NCBI GenBank assembly: GCA_016930635.1
Contig: JAFGGI010000053.1
Location: 1 to 38,645, forward strand
Length of the DNA: 38,645 nt
Direction of reading: 5' to 3'
Source of the DNA: Sedimentisphaerales bacterium
Lineage (GTDB): Bacteria; Planctomycetota; Phycisphaerae; Sedimentisphaerales; UBA12454
Position numbers and translations under genes: made by a program. Of the stretch, positions 19,091 to 28,321 are shown one piece after another. The notes below the pieces were generated by a model, which made no database searches, was not told the DNA's origin, and saw nothing but the letters and a program-made list of their open reading frames with translations. Within the stretch, counting starts at the first letter, position 1, and the number at the start of each line of letters is the position of its first letter.

Positions 19091-19341
19091 AGATTATAGA
19101 AAAACTCGCTAAAACGGCCCAAAAAGAGGAAATACCGCAAATGGACGTTTCCCGGGCTGTAATGGCTCGAATAGACACTGCGCAGCAGGATTCGGCAGTT
19201 ATTCTGTCGTTTGAATGGTTTGCAGGTATATCCGCTGCCGCCGCCTCGATCGTAATACTCATTTCGATACCGGCCTGGCGATATCTGTTCGACCCATTAG
19301 CCCAAATACTCGCACCTTTACAGGAGGTGATGTTATGGTAA
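19078..19341 (+). CDS. Small single-TM protein, candidate anti-sigma factor
   Basis: This is an 87-residue protein with an acidic/basic N-terminal part of about 48 residues, one membrane segment (about 49-66, ISAAAASIVILISI) and a short C-terminal tail. It overlaps the sigma gene by 13 bases and the next gene by 7, so translation is probably coupled. No zinc-binding HxxxCxxC anti-sigma motif is present. In size and topology it matches CnrY-like anti-sigma factors, which also have a short cytoplasmic sigma-binding part and one TM. I see no sequence match strong enough to prove this; position and topology are the evidence. Confidence 0.7.
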   Translation: MDTLKIIEKLAKTAQKEEIPQMDVSRAVMARIDTAQQDSAVILSFEWFAGISAAAASIVILISIPAWRYLFDPLAQILAPLQEVMLW

Positions 19342-19763
19342 CCGAAGAAACTCCTGCAAAAAGCTATCGTGATAAAAAAACTGCCGTCTGGATCATCTGT
19401 GCAGCGGTAATCCTGTTCTCAGGTATGGCTATCGGCGCAGGTGCAACTGTTTTAATGGTCAAACACAGGATAATACATATAAGCCGGCACAAACACACAG
19501 ATGCCGCTATGATAGCAGAAAAAATAAGCGTAAAATACGGCCTGAACCAGCAGCAAAAAACTGCTGTAGAAGGTATCTTTGAAGCAGCTCTCGAAAGAAA
19601 AGAACGAAGACGCGAATTAAGACGCATACAACGCGACCAGGAAGCTCAAATAATAAATAATGCAATGAAAGATGTTCTCACTGAACAGCAATTTGCACAA
19701 TGGGATAAAGATTTTCAGGAAAAAAGGAACAAATATAAGGACGGCTCCAAAGACCAAAAATAA
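19335..19763 (+). CDS. Membrane-anchored CnrX/Spy-like envelope sensor
   Basis: The 142-residue product starts at ATG 19335, with AGGAGG 7 bases upstream inside the previous gene; a GTG-type start at 19215 in the same frame is possible but lacks this site. A TM helix (about 18-41) is followed by a histidine cluster (H44, H48, H52, H54) and then charged helices with two LTxxQ-like motifs (LNQQQK 70-75, LTEQQF 115-120). This is the layout of the CnrX/ZraP/Spy/CpxP group of periplasmic helical sensors and chaperones. H44 and H48 form an HxxxH just after the TM, the spacing of two metal ligands in CnrX as I recall; the other CnrX ligands (His and Met near the C-terminus) are not evident. It may sense metal or misfolded protein and control the sigma factor through the one-TM protein. 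Confidence 0.7.
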   Translation: MVTEETPAKSYRDKKTAVWIICAAVILFSGMAIGAGATVLMVKHRIIHISRHKHTDAAMIAEKISVKYGLNQQQKTAVEGIFEAALERKERRRELRRIQRDQEAQIINNAMKDVLTEQQFAQWDKDFQEKRNKYKDGSKDQK

Positions 19764-19876
19764 TACCGCTAAAAAGGCAAAATAAACACATTTTTTGCGT
19801 TACTTTACCTATCTTGCCCACACTAACAAAGCAGTATTAAATAGCCGATATCAGTACGTCCAGACTCTATAGAAAA

Positions 19877-21769
19877 ATGAAAAAAAGATTGTATAACTCG
19901 TTTGAGAGCAAGAAGTTAAAGCGAATACAGGCGGTTTTAATCACTATTTTATCGTCCGTTTTTGTTTTACTGGCTGGGTGCAACGAAGCCAAATATCGCA
20001 GGGATACTGATAAAATCGCTGATAATATCATCCGCCAAAAGCAGCTCCAGACCCTCGGAAAAAAGACCCCTTTCGGCATTGAAAGGCCCAGCGATATCCT
20101 GCGAAGAAGACTGCTTATAGGCCAGAACCTGCCGATTTACAGCCATGCTTCGTTAGGCACCGATAAACTCGATCCGATAGAACACTGGCCTGAGGAAAAC
20201 TATCCGGCAGCAGTTTCAGGTGAAAAAGTCATCGAAACGACAGATGCAAATAAGCCGATAGTCATTTCGCTTGTCCAGGCATTACAGATCGGAGCTTATA
20301 ACAGCTTCGCATATCAGGAAAAAAAAGAAGCAATATTCCAAAAAGCACTCGATCTTGAACTGGAGCGTGATGCATTTAGAGGAACATTTACCGGGCAGGT
20401 TGAAAACCTCATCAGCACCGATACAACAAGTGAAGACACCGAAACAGGAGTAAGAAACAGCGGTGATTTCGGCGTCAGTCAAAAACTCAAATCAGGTGCA
20501 GAACTCGGTGCCAGCTTTGCCATCGATTTGGTAAATCTCCTTACTTTAGGTCACGCCTCATCTATGGGCCTGTTCAGCGATGCAACCGTGTCCATTCCGT
20601 TAATGAGAGGCTCGGGAAAACATATTGTTACAGAAGACTTAACACAGGCAGACAGAGATGTTATTTATGCACTGTGGGAGTTCGAACAATACAAAAAAGA
20701 ATTTGCTGTGGAAGTTGCAAACAAATATCTGTCCGTTCTCCAGCAGTTAGACACCATAAAAAACAGGGAAGCCGATTATCGCAGCAGAACAGCCTCGGCT
20801 AAAAGAAGCAGAAGACTGGCCGATGCAGGCAGAATACAGGAAATCGAAGTTGACCAGGCAGTCCAAAATGAGCTGCGTTCCCGTCAGGGGTGGATTACCG
20901 CAACACAATCATATAAAAGACAGCTCGATTCTTTTAAGATTTTCCTCGGCCTGCCTCCCGATGCCAATATCGAGCTGGACCCGAAAGAGCTTGAACTATT
21001 GGCGGCACCAACAAAAAAACTTATCAGCCAGGTAGAAGAAGAAACAGAGACTAATGTTGAAATTACTTCTAATGACCAACTCGTAGAACTTCTTGAGCCG
21101 GATTATACAAATGCTGGTCCTTATGAGCTGGAAGAATCACTGGCAATAAAACTTGCATTCGACAACCGTCTCGACCTGAAAGCTACAGCCGAAAAAGTCT
21201 ATGATGCCCAACGGGCCGTGGTAGTTGCGGCAGATGATTTAAGGGCAGAAGTTACCCTGTTCGGCTCAGTTGAGTCAGGAGCACGCAGAACTATCAGTTC
21301 TGCCGGCAGTGACGATTCACATATAAGAAAGGACAAGGGTGTTTCTTCCGCTCTATTAACAATCGATTTGCCTTTCCACAGAACTCAAGAGGCTATCAAT
21401 TACCGAAACAGCTACATCGATCTCGAACAAAGTGTTCGAGATGTCCAGGAACTCGAAGATAATATAAAATCAGAGATACGAAACAGATTGAGAGACCTGC
21501 TTGAGGCCAGAGAAAAAATGCACATACAGGCAAAATCGGTATATGTAGCTCAAAAGCGTGTCACAAGTGTTAATATGTTCCTCGACGCGGGAAGAGCACA
21601 GACACGTGACCTGCTCGAGGCACAGGATGACCTTCTGGATGCACAAAATTCACTGACAGCTTCAGTAATCGATTATCGCATAGCAGAATTGAACGTCCAG
21701 CGGGATATGGGCGTCTTACAGGTTGACGAAAAAGGCTTATGGAAAGAATATTCGCCGGGAGATATATAA
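19877..21769 (+). CDS. TolC-like outer membrane efflux lipoprotein
   Basis: The 630-residue protein has a long N-terminus, a hydrophobic stretch and lipobox LAGC with Cys35, so it is probably a lipoprotein anchored in the outer membrane. Two coiled outer-membrane-factor repeats are visible: the first around residues 130-360 (with VANKYLSVLQQLDTIKN and a glycine-rich strand GASFAIDLV), the second around 390-620 (LAIKLAFDNRLDLKA, then SEIRNRLRDLLEAREKM and LLEAQDDLLDAQNSLTAS). At 630 residues it is longer than E. coli TolC, mainly from the N-terminal 120 residues and the acidic linker near 365-400. It would form the exit duct of the pump encoded by the next three genes, which follow with gaps of one or two bases. 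Confidence 0.9.
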   Translation: MKKRLYNSFESKKLKRIQAVLITILSSVFVLLAGCNEAKYRRDTDKIADNIIRQKQLQTLGKKTPFGIERPSDILRRRLLIGQNLPIYSHASLGTDKLDPIEHWPEENYPAAVSGEKVIETTDANKPIVISLVQALQIGAYNSFAYQEKKEAIFQKALDLELERDAFRGTFTGQVENLISTDTTSEDTETGVRNSGDFGVSQKLKSGAELGASFAIDLVNLLTLGHASSMGLFSDATVSIPLMRGSGKHIVTEDLTQADRDVIYALWEFEQYKKEFAVEVANKYLSVLQQLDTIKNREADYRSRTASAKRSRRLADAGRIQEIEVDQAVQNELRSRQGWITATQSYKRQLDSFKIFLGLPPDANIELDPKELELLAAPTKKLISQVEEETETNVEITSNDQLVELLEPDYTNAGPYELEESLAIKLAFDNRLDLKATAEKVYDAQRAVVVAADDLRAEVTLFGSVESGARRTISSAGSDDSHIRKDKGVSSALLTIDLPFHRTQEAINYRNSYIDLEQSVRDVQELEDNIKSEIRNRLRDLLEAREKMHIQAKSVYVAQKRVTSVNMFLDAGRAQTRDLLEAQDDLLDAQNSLTASVIDYRIAELNVQRDMGVLQVDEKGLWKEYSPGDI

Positions 21770-21770
21770 A

Positions 21771-23534
21771 ATGGCAAAGAATAAATTATACACAATAATC
21801 GCAATTGTTGTTGCCGTGGCAATAGTTATTATCATTTCCACTGGTATGCTCAAAAGCAAAGACAGCTCAAAAACCGATGGCCCAACATACAAGGTCAAAC
21901 GCGGGCCGTTAACTATCAGCTTTGTCGAGTCGGGAACCATAAAGGCAAGAGAGCAGATCGTCATAAAAAACGAGGTAGAAGGCAGAACCTCGATTATATC
22001 TATCATCCCCGAAGGAACACGCGTCAAGAAAGGCGATTTACTTATCGAACTCGACGCCAGCTCGCTGGAAGACGACAAGATCGACCAGGAGATACGGGTC
22101 CAAAACGCCGAGGCTTCATACATCGGAGCTAACGAAGATTTGGCAGTAACCAAAAACCAGGCGGAAAGTGACATTGCCCTGGCAAAGCTTACTCTCGAAT
22201 TTGCCAAACAGGACCTCGAAAAATATATCAAGGGTGAATATCCATACGAACTCGACAAGTCGGATGCCGAAATCGGTCTTGCTGAAGAAGAGCTGACCCG
22301 CGCACAGGAAACCTTAAAGTGGTCAAAACAACTTTACGAGGAAAAATATATTTCTCAAACCGAGCTGCAGGCAGATGAACTGTCAAAAAAGAAAAAGACT
22401 CTGGACCTCGAACTGGCAAAAAAAAGCAAGGATCTCCTTGAGGACTATACTTATCAGCGCAAACTGGCTCAGCTAAAAAGCGATGTCTCACAGGCCGAGA
22501 TGGCAATGGAGCGAATCGAACGTAAGGCCAAGGCAAATATCATACAATCTGAAGCCAGTTTGAAGGCAAAAGAGGCTGAGTTTAAACGTCAAAAGGACAA
22601 ACTGGAAAAAAACAAACGTCAGATTGAAAAAACCAAAATTTACGCCCCTGCTGATGGTTTGGCTATTTATGCAACAAGTGCTAAGTCCCGCGGCTGGAGA
22701 GGTGTCGAGCCTTTGGAGGAAGGAAAGGAAGTCAGAGAAAGGGAAGAACTGATACATCTTCCCACAAGCAACGCGGCAAAGGCGGAAATTTCGGTCCACG
22801 AATCAAATCTGAAAAAAACACGATTAGGTATGCCCGCTGTTATCACAGTAGATGCCCTGGCCGGCAAAACCTTCTACGGAACGGTAAAAAAAATCGCTCC
22901 TTTGCCGGACGCCCAGAGCATGTGGATGAATCCCGATCTGAAACTTTATGATTCAGAAATATACATTGACGCAAATGATCCGACACTGAGAACCGGTATG
23001 AGCTGCCAGGCCGAGGTGATAGTCCAGAAATACAAAGATGTTCTTTACATTCCTCTACAGGCTGTTCTTCGCATCGGCTCAGAACCGACTGTTTATATCA
23101 AAAAAGGAAATGACTTCGAACCAAGGCAGGTAACACTTGGTCTCGATAACAATAAAATGATTCATATCCTTGAAGGCCTTGAGGAAGGTGATGTTGTTCT
23201 GCTCAGCCCGCCTTTGAAATCCGCTGCAGTAGATACAGAAAGTAAAGGTCTGCGTTCGTCAATTCCGGACAACCTCGGAGAGAAAGTCTCCCAAACCCTT
23301 GAAAAAGTAAATACCGAATCCACCGATACGCAAAAACCAGACCAGCAGAATGAAACCGAAGACCAGCAAAAACAGGAAGACGGGCGAAAACGCTTCGACG
23401 AAATGTCTCCCGAAGAAAAAGAGCAGATGAGAAAACGTTTCGAGCAAATGTCTCCTGAAGAAAAAGAGCAGATACGCCAAAGACGAGGCAGCGACGGTTC
23501 AAGAAGACACAAAAGAAACGAAGAGAGCCAATAA
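21771..23534 (+). CDS. MacA/HlyD-type periplasmic adaptor of the efflux pump
   Basis: I place the start at ATG 21771 (MAKNKLYTII), one base after the TolC stop and 9 bases after GGGAG; an earlier in-frame start at 21723 would lie inside the TolC gene. The 587-residue product has an N-terminal TM (about 6-25), a lipoyl/barrel half (IVIKNEVEGRTSIISII, then VKKGDLLIELD), a long coiled-coil hairpin (about 100-280), the second lipoyl half (KIYAPADGLAIY), a beta-barrel and a membrane-proximal domain. The last 75 residues are a Gln/Glu/Arg-rich tail in which KRFEQMSPEEKEQ occurs twice with small changes. Adaptors of this family join the ABC transporter to TolC. Confidence 0.9.
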   Translation: MAKNKLYTIIAIVVAVAIVIIISTGMLKSKDSSKTDGPTYKVKRGPLTISFVESGTIKAREQIVIKNEVEGRTSIISIIPEGTRVKKGDLLIELDASSLEDDKIDQEIRVQNAEASYIGANEDLAVTKNQAESDIALAKLTLEFAKQDLEKYIKGEYPYELDKSDAEIGLAEEELTRAQETLKWSKQLYEEKYISQTELQADELSKKKKTLDLELAKKSKDLLEDYTYQRKLAQLKSDVSQAEMAMERIERKAKANIIQSEASLKAKEAEFKRQKDKLEKNKRQIEKTKIYAPADGLAIYATSAKSRGWRGVEPLEEGKEVREREELIHLPTSNAAKAEISVHESNLKKTRLGMPAVITVDALAGKTFYGTVKKIAPLPDAQSMWMNPDLKLYDSEIYIDANDPTLRTGMSCQAEVIVQKYKDVLYIPLQAVLRIGSEPTVYIKKGNDFEPRQVTLGLDNNKMIHILEGLEEGDVVLLSPPLKSAAVDTESKGLRSSIPDNLGEKVSQTLEKVNTESTDTQKPDQQNETEDQQKQEDGRKRFDEMSPEEKEQMRKRFEQMSPEEKEQIRQRRGSDGSRRHKRNEESQ

Positions 23535-23536
23535 AA

Positions 23537-24217
23537 ATGAGCATCGTAAGGTTTGAAGATATTTACAAAATCTATGAGATGGGCGCCGAACACGTAAAAG
23601 CCCTCAACGGTGTAAGCCTGTCTATTAAAAAAGGAAGCTTCTGGGCAATTATGGGGCCAAGCGGCTCAGGCAAAAGCACTATGATGAATATCCTCGGCTG
23701 TCTCGACCGCCCGACCGCAGGCCAATATTACCTCGAAGATAAAGATGTAAGCAAACTGGATGACGATGCCCTTAGTGATATTCGATTAAGATACATTGGA
23801 TTTATCTTTCAAAGCTTCAACCTGATCCCGCAATTAACCGTTCAGAAAAATATCGAGCTGCCTCTCTATTATCTCGGCTGGGAATCACACAAAAGCATTG
23901 AACAAGCTAAGGAACTGGCAGCAAAGGTCGGACTTGAAGAAAGACTGAACCATAAACCTTCGGAGCTTTCAGGCGGACAAATGCAAAGGGTTGCTGTTGC
24001 CCGCTCTTTAGCTGCAAATCCCCATATAATCCTTGCAGATGAACCGACAGGAAACCTGGACAGCACCACCGGCAATCAAATTATGGAGCTTTTAGCTGAG
24101 CTTAATAATGAAGGCACAACAATTATTATGGTAACACATGAACCCTATATCGCCTCTTTCGCACGAAACAGACTTCATATGAAAGACGGAAAAATCGAAA
24201 GCATTGAGGAAAGCTGA
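23537..24217 (+). CDS. MacB/LolD-type ABC transporter ATPase
   Basis: The 226-residue ATPase has Walker [10 protein letters not shown] (40-48), Q-loop FQSFNLIP (91-98), signature [15 protein letters not shown] (144-158), Walker B IILADEP (164-170), D-loop and H-loop (VTHEP, about 198-202). All catalytic residues are present. It is the stand-alone ATPase type that pairs with a separate FtsX-like permease, unlike E. coli MacB, which is fused. Gaps to both neighbours are two bases. Confidence 0.95.
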   Translation: MSIVRFEDIYKIYEMGAEHVKALNGVSLSIKKGSFWAIMGPSGSGKSTMMNILGCLDRPTAGQYYLEDKDVSKLDDDALSDIRLRYIGFIFQSFNLIPQLTVQKNIELPLYYLGWESHKSIEQAKELAAKVGLEERLNHKPSELSGGQMQRVAVARSLAANPHIILADEPTGNLDSTTGNQIMELLAELNNEGTTIIMVTHEPYIASFARNRLHMKDGKIESIEES

Positions 24218-24219
24218 TT

Positions 24220-25488
24220 ATGCACAGGTCAAGATTTGTAAGAAATATATGGCTCGGCATTGAAAATCTTCTGATGCACAAGCTCCGTTCTTTCCTTACA
24301 ATGCTTGGAGTAGTTTTCGGTGTAGGCAGTGTTGTCGCGATGCTCGCAGTCGGCGAAGGCGCCAGCCAGGACGCTCTAAAACAGATCGAAAAGCTCGGCA
24401 GCAATAACATTATTATCAATTCAATGAAATCTGTCGAAGAAGAAACTGCCAGTGCACAGAGAACCCGTATGAGCATCTACGGCCTGACTTATCTTGACTA
24501 CGAGCGAATGGGTGAAAGTTTCCCGAATATCAAAAAGGTGGCACCTGCCAAACTGATACGTAAAGAATCGCGCATCGGTTCCAATATGCTCGAACTTAGA
24601 ATAGTCGGCACCACAGACGAGTGGTTCGAGCTTGTACCCAGAGAGATTATTGCCGGCAGGGTTTTTAATAAAGAACAGCTCCGCCAATGCTCCGCAGTAG
24701 CAGTACTGACAGAATTCGGAGCAAGAAAACTGCTTGCAACAAAAAATACTATCGGCCAGACTGTGCGTATAGGCGGCAATGCTTTCGAGGTTATCGGGAT
24801 TATAAAAAGTGAAAAAAGCCAGGCTGGAAATATCCAGATACCTGACCAGCAAATTGACGCGTATATACCGCTCAGCACAGTCCGCCAGTATTTCGGAGAT
24901 ATATTTATGAAAATAAGCTCCGGCAACTTTATGCGGGAGATGGTCGAACTGCATCAGATTATCGCGCAAATCGACAGCATAGATAAAGTCGAAGCAACCG
25001 CTGCAGGAATCGAACGGATGCTGCAGGACTTTCACAAGAAAAAAGACTATAACGTCAGCGTACCTTTGGCCTTGCTCAAACAGGCAGAAGCTACAAAGCG
25101 AAGGTTTAATATCGTGCTCGGCTCTATCGCAAGTATCAGTCTTTTAGTCGGCGGCATCGGCATTATGAACATTATGCTTGCCTCGGTTACCGAAAGAACC
25201 CGTGAAATCGGTATCCGCCGGGCCATAGGTGCAAAACGCAGCCAGATAATACTCCAGTTCCTTATAGAAACAGTTGTGTTGTCAACTATTGGCGGAATCG
25301 TAGGCCTTGTTATGGGAATCGTAATACCTGTAATCATCACTTTCTTTGCAAAAATGCCGACCGTAATAACGTTAGGCAGCATACTCCTGCCATTATTCAT
25401 CAGTGTCGGAATCGGCATAATCTTCGGCATTTACCCCGCCGCAAGTGCTGCCAAAGTAGACCCCATAATTGCGTTAAGACACGAATAG
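24220..25488 (+). CDS. MacB/FtsX-family ABC transporter permease
   Basis: The 422-residue permease has a first TM (about 20-45, FLTMLGVVFGVGSVVAMLAV), a periplasmic MacB-type domain (about 50-280) and a C-terminal FtsX domain with three TMs (about 290-415). The conserved GIMNIMLASVTERTREIGIR stretch and AIGAKR are typical of the MacB/LolC group. It completes the ATPase, adaptor and outer membrane factor set. Substrates of such pumps include macrolides, lipopeptides, siderophores and haem; none can be chosen here. Confidence 0.95.
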   Translation: MHRSRFVRNIWLGIENLLMHKLRSFLTMLGVVFGVGSVVAMLAVGEGASQDALKQIEKLGSNNIIINSMKSVEEETASAQRTRMSIYGLTYLDYERMGESFPNIKKVAPAKLIRKESRIGSNMLELRIVGTTDEWFELVPREIIAGRVFNKEQLRQCSAVAVLTEFGARKLLATKNTIGQTVRIGGNAFEVIGIIKSEKSQAGNIQIPDQQIDAYIPLSTVRQYFGDIFMKISSGNFMREMVELHQIIAQIDSIDKVEATAAGIERMLQDFHKKKDYNVSVPLALLKQAEATKRRFNIVLGSIASISLLVGGIGIMNIMLASVTERTREIGIRRAIGAKRSQIILQFLIETVVLSTIGGIVGLVMGIVIPVIITFFAKMPTVITLGSILLPLFISVGIGIIFGIYPAASAAKVDPIIALRHE

Positions 25489-25538
25489 AAAGAAAAATCT
25501 TTCAAATAAGTGCCAAATATGTATAAAATACCCGGCAA

Positions 25539-27131
25539 ATGACTGAAAAAATCAAAAATCCTATTTTGCCGGGCTTCAATCCGGACCCATCTATCGTCAG
25601 AGTAAAAGACGACTACTACATCGCAACTTCGACCTTTGAATGGTTCCCGGGCGTAGCTATCCATCACTCAAAAGACCTTATAAACTGGGAACTTATCGGT
25701 TACGCACTTACATCAAAAAAACACATCAATATGACAGGAAATCCCAACTCAGGCGGAGTATGGGCTCCATGCCTTACCTACTGTGACGAGCTTTTCTATC
25801 TTATTTTCTCCGATGCTAAAACCATCAAGGGCCCTTATAAAGATGTCCATAATTACCTGACAACAGCAACCAATATCAAAGGCCCCTGGTCTGAACCAAT
25901 CTATCTTAACAGCTCCGGCTTCGACCCATCGTTGTTCCACGATGATGACGGCAGAAAATGGCTGCTGAATATGAGATGGAACCATCGATTCGGCGACGCC
26001 CGGCGTTTCGGCGGGATTATAATTCAGGAATATGACCCCAAGGCAAAAAAACTCATCGGGCCCATCGAGACTATCTTTACAGGCTCAAAAGAAATAGGCA
26101 AAACCGAAGGGGCGCACATATATAAACACAATGGCTATTATTATCTTATGACCGCAGAAGGCGGAACAGGCTACAGCCACGCTGTAACACTTGCCAGGTC
26201 GAAAAACCTCAAAGGCCCTTATGAAATCCATCCTGATAATCCGATTCTGACATCCAAAGATAAACCCAATCTTGAATTACAAAGGGCCGGCCATGCCAGC
26301 TTGGTCGAGACACAAAACGGTCAATGGTATATCGTACATTTGTGCTCCAGACCCGTTATGCCGCAAAAAAGATGTGTGCTCGGCAGAGAAACCGCTATCC
26401 AGAAGGCCAAATGGAACTCGGACGGCTGGCTGAGATTAGAAACAGGCGGCAACGACCCGCTAATTTCTGTCCCATCGCCTGGATTGCCTTCCTGCCCATT
26501 TAAACCTGAACCTGCCAGAGATGATTTCGACAGCACCAAGCTAAGCCTGCACTTTAATACTTTAAGAATCCCGGCAGATGAAAGCTGGCTATCGCTGAAA
26601 GAAAGACCGGGCTGGCTTCGACTGTACGGTAGAGAATCGCTCGGCTCAAAACACGCCCAAAGCCTTATCGCAAGGAAATTAACCTCGCTCAATTGCACCG
26701 CCCAGACCTGTGTGGAATTCGAGCCTGAAATTTTCCAGCAGGCCGCAGGACTGGTTCTTTTATATGACACACAAAATTACTACTATCTCAAAATCACTCA
26801 CGACGAAAACATCGGCCGATGTATTAATGTATGCTTTAGCCAGAATGACAATTATGCTGAACTTGAGCCTATACCGTTCGGCCTTGAACATAAACTCTGT
26901 CATCTAAAAGCAGAAGTTGATTATGATAAGTTGTATTTCTCATATTCACTTGATGAAACCCAGTGGCACAAATTCGACAAAACCTTTGACATTACAACGC
27001 TTAGTGATGAATTTTGTAATGAAGGCTCTTTTACCGGTGCTTTTGCCGGCTTGTGCGTCCAGGACCTCACCGGCCAGAAAACAAAAGCAGATTTCGACTA
27101 TTTCGAATACAAAGAAAAATCCCGCACCTAA
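25539..27131 (+). CDS. GH43 beta-xylosidase
   Basis: The 530-residue enzyme without signal peptide is a glycoside hydrolase family 43 xylosidase of the type with a five-bladed propeller plus C-terminal beta-sandwich. Residues expected for catalysis are visible: Asp16 (NPDPSIV, base), Asp129 (GFDPSLF, pKa modulator) and Glu190 (KTEGAHIYK, acid); their spacing is close to that of the Selenomonas xylosidase (14, 127, 186 as I recall). The sandwich domain spans about 325-525 (RDDFDSTKLSLHFNTLRIP onwards). It would release xylose or arabinose from imported oligosaccharides in the cytoplasm. It lies 50 bases after the permease; TATAAA at 25522-25527 is only 11 bases before the ATG and no ribosome site is evident, so the mRNA may be leaderless. 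Confidence 0.95.
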   Translation: MTEKIKNPILPGFNPDPSIVRVKDDYYIATSTFEWFPGVAIHHSKDLINWELIGYALTSKKHINMTGNPNSGGVWAPCLTYCDELFYLIFSDAKTIKGPYKDVHNYLTTATNIKGPWSEPIYLNSSGFDPSLFHDDDGRKWLLNMRWNHRFGDARRFGGIIIQEYDPKAKKLIGPIETIFTGSKEIGKTEGAHIYKHNGYYYLMTAEGGTGYSHAVTLARSKNLKGPYEIHPDNPILTSKDKPNLELQRAGHASLVETQNGQWYIVHLCSRPVMPQKRCVLGRETAIQKAKWNSDGWLRLETGGNDPLISVPSPGLPSCPFKPEPARDDFDSTKLSLHFNTLRIPADESWLSLKERPGWLRLYGRESLGSKHAQSLIARKLTSLNCTAQTCVEFEPEIFQQAAGLVLLYDTQNYYYLKITHDENIGRCINVCFSQNDNYAELEPIPFGLEHKLCHLKAEVDYDKLYFSYSLDETQWHKFDKTFDITTLSDEFCNEGSFTGAFAGLCVQDLTGQKTKADFDYFEYKEKSRT

Positions 27132-27155
27132 AATCATTTAAGCGCGGGATTTTTT
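27117..27155 (+). terminator. Intrinsic terminator overlapping the GH43 stop codon
   Basis: The stem AATCCCGC with GCGGGATT is followed by a T-run (27149-27155). The left arm is inside the last codons of the GH43 gene. The A-rich left flank could let it also serve the convergent oxidoreductase gene. Confidence 0.8.
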
Positions 27156-27179
27156 AATCCAATAAGATACAAATCGACT

Positions 27180-28187
27180 TTATTTCAAATCGATGAACTT
27201 ACCCTTTTCTGCGGATTCGCGGGCCAGCAGGCAGACCTTTGTAAGCATAAAGGAAAGTCTCTGCATTTCCCTGTTTTCTTCCTCTTCGCCGTTCATGATA
27301 TTCAGCAGGAACCTGCGGAACATCTTATCTTTACCCTCAGGCAGCGGCTCTTCGAAAAGGCCCTTCTCATTGCTAATTACAACACAGTTTTTCTTATACA
27401 AGCTGGCCTCGAGAACACCCTTTGTACCAACAACCCTGATCCAGTCGTCGCCGTGTGTCGGAGCCTTTTCAGGCCGACAGTAATCAACACTCATCGATGC
27501 ATGTCCGCCATTGCTCATCTCTGCGATAAGAACACAGTTGTCTTCGCAGGCGGGCTTTTGGGTATGAGCGATATTACTCTTCATCGCTGCAACTTTTGTA
27601 AAATCCAGACCTGTAACATAATTGATGAAATCAAACGCATGAATACCGACCCAGCCGATGGTTCCACCGTACTTGTCTTTCTCGCCGAACCAGTCAGGAC
27701 GTGTGCCCCATCTGTAGCTCTTTCGGCCGTTAGATATAATCGCATCACCGATAGCGCCGCTGTCATATACACGCTTGGCAGCTACGAACTGCGGATCGCT
27801 TCTCATTGTCAGCATCGCTGTAAGCTGAACACCGCTTTTTTCTACTGACTTTTGAACCTTCTCGAGAGTAGGCATATCAAGAGCCAACGGCTTTTCCGCA
27901 ATAATGTGACAGCCGGTATCTTCAATATCAAGTATCACCTTGGGAATCATATCAAGTCTTGTGCTGACCAGTACTACATCGGGCTTGGTCGCATCAATCA
28001 TTTCTCTGTAGTTGCCGTAAACCTTCTTTCCAACACCCGGTTCGAGTTTTTCAAACTTGGAAATATCCTCACCTTCAAAAGCCGGTGCCAGACCAAGAAG
28101 CTCGGCTTCTTCCATACCAACCAGATCACGGAACACAGCATCGGTGTGACCAAAACCTCCTACACTAACTATCTTTATTTTATCCAT
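27180..28187 (-). CDS. Gfo/Idh/MocA-family NAD(P)-dependent oxidoreductase
   Basis: The 335-residue protein has a Rossmann fold (VGGFGHT, 9-15), the EKP motif (98-100, AEKPLALDM) that contacts nicotinamide and substrate, and a GIHAFDFI motif (181-188) carrying the catalytic-region histidine (His183). These features define the family, whose members oxidise or reduce sugars, inositols and their derivatives. GAGGTG lies 5 bases before the ATG. It is divergent from the sodium:solute symporter gene, with 229 bases between, and convergent with the xylosidase; a role in sugar or uronate catabolism is inferred from this setting. The exact substrate is unknown. Confidence 0.92.
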   Translation of the reverse strand: MDKIKIVSVGGFGHTDAVFRDLVGMEEAELLGLAPAFEGEDISKFEKLEPGVGKKVYGNYREMIDATKPDVVLVSTRLDMIPKVILDIEDTGCHIIAEKPLALDMPTLEKVQKSVEKSGVQLTAMLTMRSDPQFVAAKRVYDSGAIGDAIISNGRKSYRWGTRPDWFGEKDKYGGTIGWVGIHAFDFINYVTGLDFTKVAAMKSNIAHTQKPACEDNCVLIAEMSNGGHASMSVDYCRPEKAPTHGDDWIRVVGTKGVLEASLYKKNCVVISNEKGLFEEPLPEGKDKMFRRFLLNIMNGEEEENREMQRLSFMLTKVCLLARESAEKGKFIDLK

Positions 28188-28321
28188 TAAAACACCTCAC
28201 ATTAAACTTAAGAAAATCACTAATTATTTACAGCCCGTGCCCTTTTATCCGCAAACAGGCCTTATGTCAAGGTTTTTTGGAGATTTTACGCTATAACACG
28301 TCGTTTTTTTGCGATTTTCCA

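Noticed and set aside
19215-19763. Longer version of the sensor starting at 19215
   Set aside because: It would add 40 residues overlapping the one-TM gene in another frame and has no ribosome site; ATG 19335 has AGGAGG 7 bases upstream.
23162-23593. Minus-strand frames rich in Phe, Leu and Ser
   Set aside because: They are antisense to the adaptor and ATPase genes; the repeated look comes from the duplicated MSPEEKEQ codons.
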